DNA of 64,000 nucleotides from Sterolibacterium sp964500605 (GCA_964500605.1 CAZCOS010000004.1:1-64000); one strand, 5' to 3'; positions 25,663-35,384 are shown, counted from the stretch's first letter. Numbers and translations: made by a program. Notes: generated by a model not told the origin, from the letters alone.

Positions 25663-26944
25663 CGTCGTCTCCCCATCCATAAAGACATTGACTCACGCAT
25701 TCGGCCAAGGCATCCGCCGAAACCCGTTGCTGTGCTCCCGCCTCACGAAGAGGCTTGAGCGTCACTTCCCCTGTTGCAACTTCCTCCTCGCCGATGATGA
25801 GGGCCAACATCGCGCCGGAAGCATCCGCCCGCTTCATCTGCGACTTGAAACTCCCTCCGCCGCAGTGCATCTGGACGGTAAAACCACGGCTACGCAAATT
25901 CTCCGCAATCTGGAAGGCCATTCGCTGTGCGGCCTCCCCTTGATGCAGTAAGTAGGCATCCAGCGCAGGAAACTCGGCCTGCCCTCTCTGTTCCTGCCAA
26001 ATAGCGAGCAGACGTTCGATGCCCATGGCAAAACCGCAAGCCGGCGCTGGCTTTCCACCCAACTGGGCCACCAAGCCATCGTATCGACCTCCGGCACAAA
26101 TCGTGCCTTGCGCACCCAGCTGGTCAGTCACCCACTCGAACACAGTGAGATTGTAGTAATCCAGTCCACGCACCAGACGCGGATTGATCCTGAAGGCAAT
26201 CCCGGCATCTTTGAGCACCGCCTGCACCCCTTCAAAATGGGCCAGCGATTCCGGACCGAGGTAATCGATCAGCTTCGGCGCAGCTTCGACAATCGGCTGC
26301 ATGGCGGGATTCTTGGTGTCGAGAATCCGCAAAGGATTGCTGTAGAGACGCCGACGGGCCTCTTCATCGAGCTGTTCAGCGTGATTTTCAAGATGGGCGA
26401 TAAGGGCCTGCCGGTGTTGCTGTCGTTCTTCAATTTGCCCCAACGAATTGATTTCAAGGCGAATGTTTTCCAGCCCGAGATCGTCCCACAGCCGCTGACA
26501 CATGATGATCTGCTCAGCATCAATATCCGGGCCGACCAGCCCCAGGGCTTCGACTCCGATCTGGTGAAACTGGCGGTAACGACCTTTCTGGGGGCGTTCG
26601 TGACGGAACATCGGCCCCTGATACCAGAGGCGTTTCGGGCCGTCGTAAAGTAGATTGTGTTGCAGAACGGCGCGTACGCAGCTGGCCGTTCCCTCAGGCC
26701 GCAAGGTGAGCTGTTCGCCATTGAGGCTGTCCGTGAAGGAATACATTTCCTTCTCGACAATGTCGGTCACTGCACCAATGGCGCGTGCGAACAGCGGGGT
26801 GGGCTCGACCAGCGGCATACGGATCGGACGGTAACCATAGCTGCGAAGCCAATCCCGGAGGATGGACTCAAAGTATTCCCACTGTTCAGCTTCGTCAGGC
26901 AGGATGTCATTCATCCCGCGCAGGGCTTGCAAGGTCTGGCTCAT
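25649..26944 (-). CDS. hisS: Histidine-tRNA ligase
   Basis: 431 residues, class II synthetase. Motif 1 region GMNDILPDEAEQW, motif 2 RHERPQKGRYRQFHQ (about 113-127), the HisA motif LVRGLDYYNLTVFEW (about 261), motif 3 FAMGIERL, and a C-terminal anticodon-binding domain. It charges tRNA-His; a tRNA-His gene with the expected extra 5' G lies at 32050. Operon position between ispG and yfgM is standard. Confidence 0.97.
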   Translation of the reverse strand: MSQTLQALRGMNDILPDEAEQWEYFESILRDWLRSYGYRPIRMPLVEPTPLFARAIGAVTDIVEKEMYSFTDSLNGEQLTLRPEGTASCVRAVLQHNLLYDGPKRLWYQGPMFRHERPQKGRYRQFHQIGVEALGLVGPDIDAEQIIMCQRLWDDLGLENIRLEINSLGQIEERQQHRQALIAHLENHAEQLDEEARRRLYSNPLRILDTKNPAMQPIVEAAPKLIDYLGPESLAHFEGVQAVLKDAGIAFRINPRLVRGLDYYNLTVFEWVTDQLGAQGTICAGGRYDGLVAQLGGKPAPACGFAMGIERLLAIWQEQRGQAEFPALDAYLLHQGEAAQRMAFQIAENLRSRGFTVQMHCGGGSFKSQMKRADASGAMLALIIGEEEVATGEVTLKPLREAGAQQRVSADALAECVSQCLYGWGDDDGSL

Positions 26945-26957
26945 TTTTCTTCAGGAT

Positions 26958-28211
26958 TCAGAGAAGGCGCGCCGGATACTTGCGCGCCACATAGTCATCG
27001 ATGATGGTACGGAACTCGCCAGCGATGTTGTCCCCCTTCAGGGTCACCGTGCGTTCGCCATCCACATAAACCGGAGCCACCGGCGTTTCGCCCGTACCGG
27101 GCAGGCTGATACCGATGCTGGCATGTTTGCTTTCGCCAGGGCCATTGACGACGCAGCCCATCACAGCCAGCGTCATGTTTTCCACCCCGACATGCGCCAG
27201 TCTCCAGGCCGGCATGCGTTCGCGGACATAGTTCTGGATGTCCTGGGCCAGCTCCTGGAAGACCGTGCTGGTTGTGCGACCACAGCCCGGGCAGGCGGCA
27301 ACCAATGGGGTGAAAGCGCGAAGCCCCATGGTTTGAAGTATTTCTTGGGCAACGATCACTTCGCGGGTGCGGTCGCCATTGGGTTCCGGCGTGAGGGAAA
27401 CGCGGATGGTTTCGCCGATACCTTCCTGAAGAAGAACGGCCATCGCCGCCGTCGAGGCCACGATGCCTTTAGAACCCATGCCCGCCTCCGTCAAACCCAG
27501 ATGCAGCGGATAATCACATCGCATTGCAAGATCGCGATATATGGCAATCAGATCCTGCACGGCAGAGACCTTGCAAGACAGGATGATACGATTGCCGGGC
27601 AAGCCCAGTTCCTCAGCCTTGGCTGCACTTTCCAGTGCCGAAGCGACCATGGCTTCACGCATGATGGCGACTGCATCCTTAGGCACGGGTCGAGCGGCGT
27701 TCTCATCCATGATGCGGGCGAGAAGGATCTGATCCAGACTCCCCCAATTCACGCCGATGCGGATGGGCTTGTCGTAGCGGCAGGCCATTTCGATCAGCCG
27801 GGCAAACTGGTCATCCCGGCTCTTGCCCTTTCCGACGTTACCCGGATTAATGCGCAATTTGTCCAGTGCCTCGGCACAAGCCGGGACTTCTTCGAGCAGC
27901 TTGTGTCCGTTGAAATGGAAATCACCAACCAGCGGCACATCAACATTCATCTTCAGAAGCTGCTCACGCAAATGGGGAACGGCCTGCGCTGCTTCGCGCG
28001 TGTTGACTGTCACCCGAACGATCTCGGAACCCGCACGCGCGAGTTGCGCAACCTGGATGGCCGTGGCAACGTAGTCTGCCGTATCGGTATTGGTCATGGA
28101 TTGCACAACCACGGGAGCCCCACCTCCCACGGCAACCGCCCCAACCCGGACTTGACGGGTTTGGCGAAGAGGTACGCCGTTTTGCGACAACTGCGATTTC
28201 AAGTGCGTCAT
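26958..28211 (-). CDS. ispG: 4-hydroxy-3-methylbut-2-en-1-yl diphosphate synthase
   Basis: 417 residues. It is the [4Fe-4S] enzyme for the sixth step of the MEP isoprenoid pathway. The N-terminal TIM barrel starts near VRVGAVAVGGGAPVVVQSMTNT. The cluster cysteines are in ACPGCGRT (about 298-305) and MGCVVNGPGES (about 345), both intact. It overlaps rodZ by 4 nt and precedes hisS by 13 bp. Confidence 0.97.
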   Translation of the reverse strand: MTHLKSQLSQNGVPLRQTRQVRVGAVAVGGGAPVVVQSMTNTDTADYVATAIQVAQLARAGSEIVRVTVNTREAAQAVPHLREQLLKMNVDVPLVGDFHFNGHKLLEEVPACAEALDKLRINPGNVGKGKSRDDQFARLIEMACRYDKPIRIGVNWGSLDQILLARIMDENAARPVPKDAVAIMREAMVASALESAAKAEELGLPGNRIILSCKVSAVQDLIAIYRDLAMRCDYPLHLGLTEAGMGSKGIVASTAAMAVLLQEGIGETIRVSLTPEPNGDRTREVIVAQEILQTMGLRAFTPLVAACPGCGRTTSTVFQELAQDIQNYVRERMPAWRLAHVGVENMTLAVMGCVVNGPGESKHASIGISLPGTGETPVAPVYVDGERTVTLKGDNIAGEFRTIIDDYVARKYPARLL

Positions 28212-29296
28212 TCCAGTGTGAGCCGAGCCACATCGACCCGTGTCCAGGGTTTCAAATCGATCACTTGATCGTCGTAACGAAGCCGGACCTGCGAAGCATT
28301 GCCAACGACAATGCTAAAAGGCGGTTGCCCGGACACAACCTTTTGCGTCCCACGAAGATTGTTTTGCGCCACCAACATTTTTTTATTGGCGTCACGAACC
28401 TCCAGCCAGGCAGTTTCATCAAAATCAAATGTCAGCATCTTCTCGCCGCCAGTCGCCAATACGGGATTTACTGTTGTTCCGGTGGAAACAGTTGGTGTCG
28501 CGGTCTGCGACGTAGAATCAGGCGAAGACGAAAGTGCCGGGGAAGCGTTGGAAGATGGGGAAGAGGATGAAGAAACGATGCTGCCTGAAGAGGAGGGAGA
28601 GACAGGTGAAGCTACAGGCGAGGCCAATAGGGCCTCACGGGTATCTACCGCAGCAGCGGGAACATGCGCAGGGGAAGTCGTCGCCGCCCCTGCCATCGCT
28701 TCATGAGAAGCCGCTGCAGGAAAAGACGAAGCGGATTTTGATGCGGACATCGTCGTAGATGCCTCACCCATCAGGCTCGGCGCAATGAAATGAAACACAC
28801 CAAAGCCCAGGAAGATCACGAACGCTGCCATTCCCGCCAGAAGGAGATAACCCTTTCGACGACGCTGCCCCGAGGCTTTTGGTAAAGTCCCCATCGACGT
28901 CATCGCGGTCATCGAAGCCATCGACCTCGTCGCCTGGGTTCCTTGCAACGAAACGGGGGCCTGGCGATCAAACAGAGCCAACAAGGGCTCCACTTCCAGC
29001 TTCAACAATTTTGCATAGCTGCGAATGAAGCCACGGATGACGGTCAAGCCCGGCAACTTTTCAAAATCGTCATTTTCCATGGCCTCAATCTGGCGAGGGC
29101 TGAAACGAATAACCCGGGCCACTTCATCAACAGATAGCCCCCGAGCTTCACGCGTTTCGCGCAAACGTTCACCCAAAGTTTGAACGATGGAAGCCTCAGG
29201 AACCGTCGATGTCAAAACCGACCCTGCCCCGAGGCCTGAAGCCTCGCCCATGTCCAGCGATTCCTGCAAAGGCTTGGATTTCATTATCTCAGTCAT
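28208..29296 (-). CDS. rodZ: Cytoskeletal protein RodZ
   Basis: 362 residues. A cytoplasmic helix-turn-helix (about 38-100, LGERLRETREARGLSVDEVARVIRF) binds MreB. A transmembrane helix follows at about 150-172, then a long Ser/Ala/Pro-rich periplasmic linker of about 100 residues, and a C-terminal DUF4115 beta domain (about 275-362). It couples MreB filaments to the elongasome. Start at 29296 overlaps pilW by 8 nt; an ATG four codons later (29284) is also possible. The linker's serine-rich stretch is low-complexity and probably variable between strains. Confidence 0.93.
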   Translation of the reverse strand: MTEIMKSKPLQESLDMGEASGLGAGSVLTSTVPEASIVQTLGERLRETREARGLSVDEVARVIRFSPRQIEAMENDDFEKLPGLTVIRGFIRSYAKLLKLEVEPLLALFDRQAPVSLQGTQATRSMASMTAMTSMGTLPKASGQRRRKGYLLLAGMAAFVIFLGFGVFHFIAPSLMGEASTTMSASKSASSFPAAASHEAMAGAATTSPAHVPAAAVDTREALLASPVASPVSPSSSGSIVSSSSSPSSNASPALSSSPDSTSQTATPTVSTGTTVNPVLATGGEKMLTFDFDETAWLEVRDANKKMLVAQNNLRGTQKVVSGQPPFSIVVGNASQVRLRYDDQVIDLKPWTRVDVARLTLE

Positions 29297-30095
29297 ACTG
29301 CCCCTGGGCCAGTTTCAGTGCTTCCGGACTATCTGAAAAATCCCGCCGAAGACGGGTTGAATACTGCAGTTCTTCCTCTCGATTCCCGGTCTTTCGCGCC
29401 ACACGCAGCGCAAGCCAAAGCGACTCCGGTGTCGGTTCGGTCAAGCGACTCAACTCGCTCAACCAGTTTCGTGCGACTCCGAACTGGCTTCGGCGCAAAG
29501 CAGTTTCAGCCAGTAAAAAAATTGCGCGGGCATTTCCGGAATCCAGCCGGTAAGCGCGGATGAAATACGCCTCCGCCTCTGCATTTTCATTCAAACGCAA
29601 AAGACAGATCCCCGCATTGATATTGGGCAGGGCAGGCGTGGTATAGAGCGGGGCTTTGATGGCCCGATTGAAGTACTCGAGTGCTTGGCGTTCCCGACCA
29701 CTCTGACAAAGAAACCAGCCGAAATTGTTGTTGATCTCTGGATCCGCAGGCGCAAGCTGCAAGGCTTGTTCGAAGCTTTTTTCTGCCGAAGCGTTCTCAC
29801 GCAGCTGCATATAAGTTAAGCCAGCCAGATTGTGAGCAGGGGCGTAGTTCGAATCCGCAGACAACGCAACCCGTGCTTCATCCAGTGCAACGGCAAGTGT
29901 CCCCTTTTGCAGGTAAAGCGAGCCGAGCTCCGTATGAACCTTGGCCCGCTTTTGTGCATCGCTGCCGGCATCCTGTTGGGAAACCGGCTGCTGGGCTGAA
30001 GCCTCGCTAGACAATTGCGTCGTGGCACACCCCGTCACCCATGAAAGGGAAAGGATGGAAATCATCAGATAGCTTGCAACTTGCAACCGCAACAT
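29289..30095 (-). CDS. pilW: Type IV pilus biogenesis/stability protein PilW (PilF)
   Basis: 268 residues. The signal peptide has lipobox VTGC (Cys23), and about six TPR repeats fill residues 50-240 (AHNLAGLTYMQLRENASAEKSFEQAL is one unit boundary region). This outer-membrane pilotin helps PilQ secretin assembly and pilus stability. The rlmN-pilW-rodZ-ispG order is conserved in Beta- and Gammaproteobacteria. It agrees with other type IV pilus genes in the window (pilC, pilD). Confidence 0.92.
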   Translation of the reverse strand: MLRLQVASYLMISILSLSWVTGCATTQLSSEASAQQPVSQQDAGSDAQKRAKVHTELGSLYLQKGTLAVALDEARVALSADSNYAPAHNLAGLTYMQLRENASAEKSFEQALQLAPADPEINNNFGWFLCQSGRERQALEYFNRAIKAPLYTTPALPNINAGICLLRLNENAEAEAYFIRAYRLDSGNARAIFLLAETALRRSQFGVARNWLSELSRLTEPTPESLWLALRVARKTGNREEELQYSTRLRRDFSDSPEALKLAQGQYD

Positions 30096-30107
30096 GAACG
30101 GCCTCCT

Positions 30108-31358
30108 CTATCTGGAATGTGGACGAATCCCGATGACTTTGCGCACCCCACGTTCAGCGGCCCGACCCGGATGCGCTGTGTGCAGTGTCGAAGACTTTTG
30201 GGAAGATATAGCCTGTGCCGTGCGTGAAGTTTTATCCTTCACCTGACCCGCCAATTGACCGCATGCTGCATCAATGTCATCCCCACGCGTCTTGCGCGTC
30301 GTGGTCACGATACCGGATGACATCAAAATATCAGCAAAACGCCGAACCCTCTCTCCCCTCGAACGCCGAAACGCTGAGCCCGGAAATGGATTGAAAGGAA
30401 TCAGATTGAATTTGCAGGGAACTTCTTTCGTCAGTTGAATCAGCTTGCGGGCATCATCATCGTGATCGTTCACACCATCGAGCATGACGTATTCAAAAGT
30501 CACAAAGTCTCGGGGTGCCTTTTCCAGATAACGCCGACAGGCAGCCATCAATTCGAACAAGGGATACTTCCGGTTGATCGGCACAAGCCGATCGCGCAGC
30601 GCATCGTCCGGCGCATGCAACGAAACAGCCAATGCGACCGGGCAGGCGTCACGCAAACGATCCATCGCCGGCACGATACCGGAAGTGGAAACCGTCACCC
30701 GGCGACGTGAAAGACCATAAGCATGATCGTCCAGCATCAGATGCAAAGCCGTAACGACTTGATCCAGATTGGCCAGGGGCTCCCCCATCCCCATCAAGAC
30801 GACATTGCTGATGATGCGCTCATCGGCCTCAGGAGCTTCCCCGGCACGACGGGCCGTGGAGGACTCGCCCGCCGACTGTTCCCGCTCAGCCATTTCAGCC
30901 ATTTTCAACAGGCGTCGAGCCTGCCAAAGCTGTCCAATGATTTCTGAGACGCTCAGATTACGATTGAACCCTTGCTTCCCCGTCGAACAGAAAGCGCAAT
31001 CCAAGGCACAGCCCGCCTGAGTTGAAATGCACAAGGTTCCACGCCGCTCCTCGGGAATAAAAACGGTTTCCACCGCATTCCCCTGCCCGACATCGAAAAG
31101 GAACTTGCGCGTACCATCGTCAGAAAGGCTATCGCGGATAACAACAGGGGGGCGCACACAAGCCCGTTCCGACAACATTTCACGGGTCAGCTTTGCGACA
31201 TCCGTCATGCAGGAAAAATCCGTCACTCCTTCCTGATGAATCCAGCGCATCACCTGATGCGCCCGCATTTTTGCGCGCGAAGCGGCCTCGCCCTGACGAA
31301 GAAAAAAATCCGTCAGGCCGACCGCATCGTAATCAAGAAGATTGAATTTGTCCTGCAT
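30108..31358 (-). CDS. rlmN: Dual-specificity RNA methyltransferase RlmN
   Basis: 416 residues from the ATG at 31358; a GTG at 31379 would add seven. It is a radical-SAM enzyme making m2A2503 in 23S rRNA and m2A37 in tRNAs. Cluster motif CALDCAFCSTGKQGFNRNL (CxxxCxxC, about 117-124) and the C-terminal catalytic Cys in DDIDAACGQLAG are present. It is longer than usual because of a Glu/Ala-rich insertion (AEREQSAGESSTARRAGEA) and a basic C-terminal extension of about 45 residues after the core. Confidence 0.95.
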   Translation of the reverse strand: MQDKFNLLDYDAVGLTDFFLRQGEAASRAKMRAHQVMRWIHQEGVTDFSCMTDVAKLTREMLSERACVRPPVVIRDSLSDDGTRKFLFDVGQGNAVETVFIPEERRGTLCISTQAGCALDCAFCSTGKQGFNRNLSVSEIIGQLWQARRLLKMAEMAEREQSAGESSTARRAGEAPEADERIISNVVLMGMGEPLANLDQVVTALHLMLDDHAYGLSRRRVTVSTSGIVPAMDRLRDACPVALAVSLHAPDDALRDRLVPINRKYPLFELMAACRRYLEKAPRDFVTFEYVMLDGVNDHDDDARKLIQLTKEVPCKFNLIPFNPFPGSAFRRSRGERVRRFADILMSSGIVTTTRKTRGDDIDAACGQLAGQVKDKTSRTAQAISSQKSSTLHTAHPGRAAERGVRKVIGIRPHSR

Positions 31359-31451
31359 CGACAAACCGTCAAAAGTCACCCTGAAACCCAGCTACCTGAC
31401 CCGTATCAAACAATGACAACCGGGCCAGGCAAGGGCAAAAGGGGGAGGCTT

Positions 31452-31877
31452 TCAACGCGAGTAAACGTTCGAAGCCGGGAAGAAATAAGCGATTTCCACC
31501 GCAGCAGTTTCAGGCGCATCCGAGCCATGAACGGCATTTGCATCAATGCTATCTGCAAAATCGGCACGAATGGTTCCCGGAGCAGCCTTCTTGGGGTCTG
31601 TCGCACCCATCAGGTCACGATTCTTCAGAATCGCACCTTCGCCTTCCAGAACCTGGATCATGACGGGACCGGAAATCATGAACTCGACCAAATCCTTGAA
31701 GAAAGGACGCTCGCGGTGCACCGCATAAAAGCCCTCCGCATCCTTACGAGAAAGATGCTGCATCTTCGAGGCGATGACCTTCAGGCCAGCCGCTTCAAAA
31801 CGGGCATAAATCTGGCCGATGACATTTTTGGCAACGGCATCGGGCTTGATGATGGAAAGGGTACGTTCAACAGCCAT
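31452..31877 (-). CDS. ndk: Nucleoside diphosphate kinase
   Basis: 141 residues. It begins MAVERTLSIIKPDAVAKNVIG. The active-site His is in NAVHGSDAPETA (about residue 117), and KKAAPGTIRADFA is the conserved preceding motif. It transfers the terminal phosphate between nucleoside tri- and diphosphates. Length is typical. ndk-rlmN-pilW is a conserved order. Confidence 0.98.
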   Translation of the reverse strand: MAVERTLSIIKPDAVAKNVIGQIYARFEAAGLKVIASKMQHLSRKDAEGFYAVHRERPFFKDLVEFMISGPVMIQVLEGEGAILKNRDLMGATDPKKAAPGTIRADFADSIDANAVHGSDAPETAAVEIAYFFPASNVYSR

Positions 31878-31950
31878 TTTCTACTCCAGACGTGATTAAA
31901 CAAACAGCCGGTCATTCTAACTTATTATCGAAGCAGATCGCGTGATTGTA

Positions 31951-31979
31951 TTGACTCAGACAAACAAGACCAATAGAAT
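31951..31979 (+). promoter_or_regulatory. Sigma-70 promoter for tRNA-His/tRNA-Ser
   Basis: TTGACT (31951-31956) and TAGAAT (31974-31979) are separated by exactly 17 bp. The promoter lies about 70 bp before tRNA-His. Confidence 0.75.
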
Positions 31980-32049
31980 TCCGGGTCTGCTCTTGCTGAA
32001 CTGCGAGGCAGTGCTTCAAAGCAAAGTAATTTTCAAAGCAAGTCAAAGT

Positions 32050-32126
32050 GGTGGCCGTAGCTCAGTTGGTAGAGTCCTGGATTGTGATTCCAGTCGTCGT
32101 GGGTTCGAGTCCCATCGGCCACCCCA
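32050..32126 (+). tRNA. tRNA-His (GTG anticodon)
   Basis: 77 nt including the extra 5' G (G-1, position 32050), which faces C73, the identity element of tRNA-His. The acceptor GTGGCCG pairs with CGGCCAC. The anticodon loop ATTGTGATT gives GTG. CCA is encoded (32124-32126). Confidence 0.97.
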
Positions 32127-32172
32127 AAAACCCTGCATCGCGTACCCAATACCCGATCAGGCCGGACAAGCT

Positions 32173-32262
32173 GGAGAGGTGGATGAGTGGTTTAAGTCGC
32201 ACGCCTGGAAAGCGTGTTTAGGTGAAAGCCTAACGCGGGTTCGAATCCCGCCCTCTCCGCCA
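32173..32262 (+). tRNA. tRNA-Ser (GGA anticodon)
   Basis: 90 nt with the long variable arm typical of Ser tRNAs (TTTAGGTGAAAGCCTAA). The acceptor GGAGAGG pairs with CCTCTCC. The stem CACGC/GCGTG holds loop CTGGAAA, so the anticodon is GGA. CCA is encoded. It is probably cotranscribed with tRNA-His, 46 bp upstream. Confidence 0.97.
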
Positions 32263-32274
32263 ACAATACCCAGA

Positions 32275-32308
32275 AAACCCGCACGGCTAGTAGCTGCGCG
32301 GGTTTTTT
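32275..32308 (+). terminator. Terminator of the tRNA-His/tRNA-Ser unit
   Basis: AAACCCGC (32275-32282) pairs with GCGGGTTT (from 32298), followed by a T-run, 12 bp after the tRNA-Ser CCA. Confidence 0.85.
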
Positions 32309-32703
32309 GTTTTTTGCTACCCACATTTCTACCCACACGGCAACAATAAAAAACCAGAGATTTATTGCTCCCCACAGTCGTCGCCAGTGCCAACTTTCTG
32401 ATTTTGCAAAACAGATTCAGCGGTCCTGCCAGTCTGGTTTAAGACGGGGTATTGAGGGCCCATTGACCTGCCGATACCGCCGCTGCTGCTGAATCGAATA
32501 TCCTAATTCGGCACCTGATTCTCAGTAGCCTGATGGGCAAAGTTTGGAGTGTGCTGACCTACCACTACAAGACCGAAGGTCATGAATAGCGGGACATTAA
32601 CAATGTGCAATTTCTGATTGGGCCACAGAAATATCTGGAGCCAGATACGGCCAGAATAAATAAGGCCAACCACCGCTAAGTGATTGGCCCTGTTAATTTT
32701 GTT
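32309..32703. other. Gene-free 395-bp segment with a possible degraded ORF
   Basis: No intact gene is recognised between the tRNA-Ser terminator and tRNA-fMet. In the plus frame from the ATG at 32533, a reading frame of 48 codons ends at TAA 32677-32679 but is broken by one TAG at 32587-32589. Its residues (MGKVWSVLTYHYKTEGHE, then NNVQFLIGPQKYLEP) match nothing I recognise. The position next to a tRNA-Ser 3' end would suit the scar of an integrated element, but no integrase or duplicated tRNA end is visible. Confidence 0.35.
32664..32689 (-). terminator. Probable terminator of tRNA-fMet
   Basis: GGCCAA-x-CAC pairs with GTG-x-TTGGCC across a short loop. On the minus strand it is followed by a moderately T-rich tail. 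It lies 15 bp beyond the 3' end of tRNA-fMet. Confidence 0.5.
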
Positions 32704-32780
<77 letters not shown>

Positions 32781-32793
32781 TCTGAGAAGTCGA

Positions 32794-32799
32794 ATTATA
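32794..32799 (-). promoter_or_regulatory. -10 element of the tRNA-fMet promoter
   Basis: A perfect TATAAT on the minus strand, 13 bp upstream of the mature tRNA 5' end. The -35 region is weak (near GTGTCT). Confidence 0.6.
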
Positions 32800-32999
32800 C
32801 ACAAAAAACAGAACCAGACACTCATTCTGGCAGATTTTTCAAAAATCATCTGAAATTAACTGAAATTGCTGATCCACTCACAGCGTCATACCTGTGCCTT
32901 GCAAGAAAAGCACTGATTTATTCTGTTCGTCCGTTAGCCTAAGTCACTCGATACGAATCAGGTCAGGCTTGCCGAAAGACTCCGGACGAACGATGCTAC

Positions 33000-35384
33000 A
33001 TGGTGCGTCGTATAATGATCGGTCTTGTTTTCCGGGCTTTTATCTTGCACCCTGCTCTCCGCTGGTTTCTCTACTTCCTGATGCTGCTAGCCGGGCTGGC
33101 TCTGGCCGCTACCGCGCTGATGGGTACGATCATCGTATTGACTTACCCCCAGCTTCCTTCTCTTGAAGTGCTGACGGATTATCGACCCAAGGTTCCCCTT
33201 CGCGTTTATACCGCAGATGGGGTACTGATCGGCGAATTCGGTGAAGAACGGCGCAATGTCGCCTTGTTGAAAGATGTGCCCGATATTTTGAAGCAAGCCA
33301 TTCTCGCTGCGGAAGATGAGCGTTTTTATCAACATGGCGGCATCGACACTCTGGGTGTCTTGCGTGCAGCTTATTCCAATTTTGTGGGTGGTGGAAAGCG
33401 TCAGGGGGCTTCCACCATCACCATGCAAGTCGCCCGGAACTTTTTTCTGAGCAGCGAAAAAACGCTTTCGCGCAAACTTTATGAAGCTCTGCTGGCCTTC
33501 AAGATTGAGCACAATCTTTCCAAGGATGACATTCTCCAGCTCTATATCAATCAGATTTATCTTGGACAGCGCGCTTACGGCTTCGCTTCCGCCTCACAAA
33601 TCTATTTCGGCAAACCGCTCAAAGACATCAGTATTGCTGAGGCCGCCATGCTCGCGGGCCTTCCCAAAGCCCCCTCTTCCTACAACCCCGTGGCGAATCC
33701 AAAACGGGCCCGATTGCGCCAGATGTATGTTCTGCGACGCATGAACGAGCTGGGATGGATCAATGCGACCCAGCTAGCAGAGGCCCAGCAAGTCGTTTTG
33801 AACGTTAAGCGCGACAGCAACGATTTCGGAGTGCATGCCGACTATGTCGCTGAAATGGCGCGCCAAATTGCCGCCGAACAATTTCCTGCAGATATTTATT
33901 CACGCGGACTCAAAATCATCACCACCATCACCGCCTCAGACCAGGAGGCGGCCTATGCCAGCCTGCGCAAGGGCGTCATGGATTACGACCGTCGACACGG
34001 CTATCGCGGTGCGGAGGCTTATGTCGACATCGCCACTCTCGGCGATCAGGATGAACATCTGGAAGAGGCTTTGTCGGAGCACGAAGATGCCGGTAATCTG
34101 CTGGCCGCGCTTGTTCTGGATGCCAAACCTTCCGCCGTTCGGGCTTATCTGCGAGGAGGAGAAATCATCACACTCAATGCAGAAGCCCTGAAATTTGCTG
34201 CACGCATGATGGATGACAAAGCGCCCGTCAACAAACGCATTCGTCGTGGAGCGATCATCCGGGTCAGCCGCGATGCCGCGAAACAGTGGCAAATCACCCA
34301 GCTTCCTGATGTCGAGGCCGCCTTTGTCGCCGCCAGCCCGATCGACGGTGCTGTTCGTGCGTTGGTCGGTGGCTTTGATTTCAACCGCAACAAATTCAAT
34401 CACGTCACACAAGCCTGGCGTCAACCGGGCTCCAGTTTCAAACCTTTCATTTACTCGGCCGCCCTTGAAAAAGGATACGCCCCAACCTCCATCGTCCCGG
34501 ATGAGCCCCTTACCATTTCTTCATCCGAAACCGGGAGCCAGGCCTGGAGTCCCAGGAATTACGATGGTAAATACGAAGGTCCGATGTCCTTGCGCACTGC
34601 CTTGGCCAAGTCAAAAAACATGGTTTCGATCCGACTCCTGAAATCAATCGGAACGCAATATGCACAAGACTACATCACCCGTTTTGGTTTTGATGCCGAA
34701 AAGCACCCGCCCTACCTGACCATGGCTCTGGGAGCCGGCTCGGTCACGCCCTGGCAGGAATTGACCGCCTATTCCGTCTTTGCCAATGGCGGCTACAGGA
34801 TTACCCCCTTCATCATCCGGCAAATTCTTGACGACAAAAATAAAATTTTGGCGGAAACCCGGCCTGCCGTAGCCGGAGACGAAGAACTGAGGGTCATCGA
34901 CGCTCGCAATGCCTTTCTGGTGGACAGCATGCTGCGCGATGTCGTACGCCGGGGAACGGCGACCAAAGCCCTTTCACTCAAACGCAGCGATCTTGCCGGG
35001 AAAACAGGCACCACCAATGATTATGTCGATGCCTGGTTCTGTGGCTATCAGCCCACGGTTGTCGGTATCGCCTGGATTGGCTTTGATCAACCCAAAAAAC
35101 TGGGTAGCGGGGAAACCGGTGGTGCAGCAGCCCTGCCCATCTGGATCGGCTTCATGCAAAAGGCACTGCAAGGTGTTTCGGAAAGCGATATGGAGGTGCC
35201 GGAAGGTCTTATCGCTATACGCCCTGCAGAAGGGTCGGGCAAGGGAGCCGACTACATCTACTCGGAACATCTGCCCAATCCTGATGAACAGGAGAGTGAC
35301 GATCTCCCGAACAACGAACCTCCCAATCTCTCCCCTCCCGACGAAGCGCCGGCCTCCGAATCCCTGTCAGGCAAAAAAAACTGA
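33000..35384 (+). CDS. mrcA: Penicillin-binding protein 1A (bifunctional glycosyltransferase/transpeptidase)
   Basis: 794 residues. A cytoplasmic tail and one membrane anchor (about 22-48) are followed by a GT51 glycosyltransferase domain with catalytic Glu105 in AAEDERFYQHGGID. Next come an OB-like linker domain (about 320-440) and a transpeptidase domain with SxxK (GSSFKPF), SxN (SKNM) and KTGTT. The last ~45 residues are acidic and Pro-rich. It polymerises and cross-links peptidoglycan. Start at 33000; an ATG at 33015 (MIGLVF) is an alternative. Confidence 0.95.
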   Translation: MVRRIMIGLVFRAFILHPALRWFLYFLMLLAGLALAATALMGTIIVLTYPQLPSLEVLTDYRPKVPLRVYTADGVLIGEFGEERRNVALLKDVPDILKQAILAAEDERFYQHGGIDTLGVLRAAYSNFVGGGKRQGASTITMQVARNFFLSSEKTLSRKLYEALLAFKIEHNLSKDDILQLYINQIYLGQRAYGFASASQIYFGKPLKDISIAEAAMLAGLPKAPSSYNPVANPKRARLRQMYVLRRMNELGWINATQLAEAQQVVLNVKRDSNDFGVHADYVAEMARQIAAEQFPADIYSRGLKIITTITASDQEAAYASLRKGVMDYDRRHGYRGAEAYVDIATLGDQDEHLEEALSEHEDAGNLLAALVLDAKPSAVRAYLRGGEIITLNAEALKFAARMMDDKAPVNKRIRRGAIIRVSRDAAKQWQITQLPDVEAAFVAASPIDGAVRALVGGFDFNRNKFNHVTQAWRQPGSSFKPFIYSAALEKGYAPTSIVPDEPLTISSSETGSQAWSPRNYDGKYEGPMSLRTALAKSKNMVSIRLLKSIGTQYAQDYITRFGFDAEKHPPYLTMALGAGSVTPWQELTAYSVFANGGYRITPFIIRQILDDKNKILAETRPAVAGDEELRVIDARNAFLVDSMLRDVVRRGTATKALSLKRSDLAGKTGTTNDYVDAWFCGYQPTVVGIAWIGFDQPKKLGSGETGGAAALPIWIGFMQKALQGVSESDMEVPEGLIAIRPAEGSGKGADYIYSEHLPNPDEQESDDLPNNEPPNLSPPDEAPASESLSGKKN

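Noticed and set aside
26862..28268. Plus-strand ORF of 468 codons opposite ispG
   Set aside because: Antisense shadow of ispG, with no recognisable domain.
32157..32393. Minus-strand ORF across tRNA-Ser
   Set aside because: It is the complement of the tRNA and its terminator.
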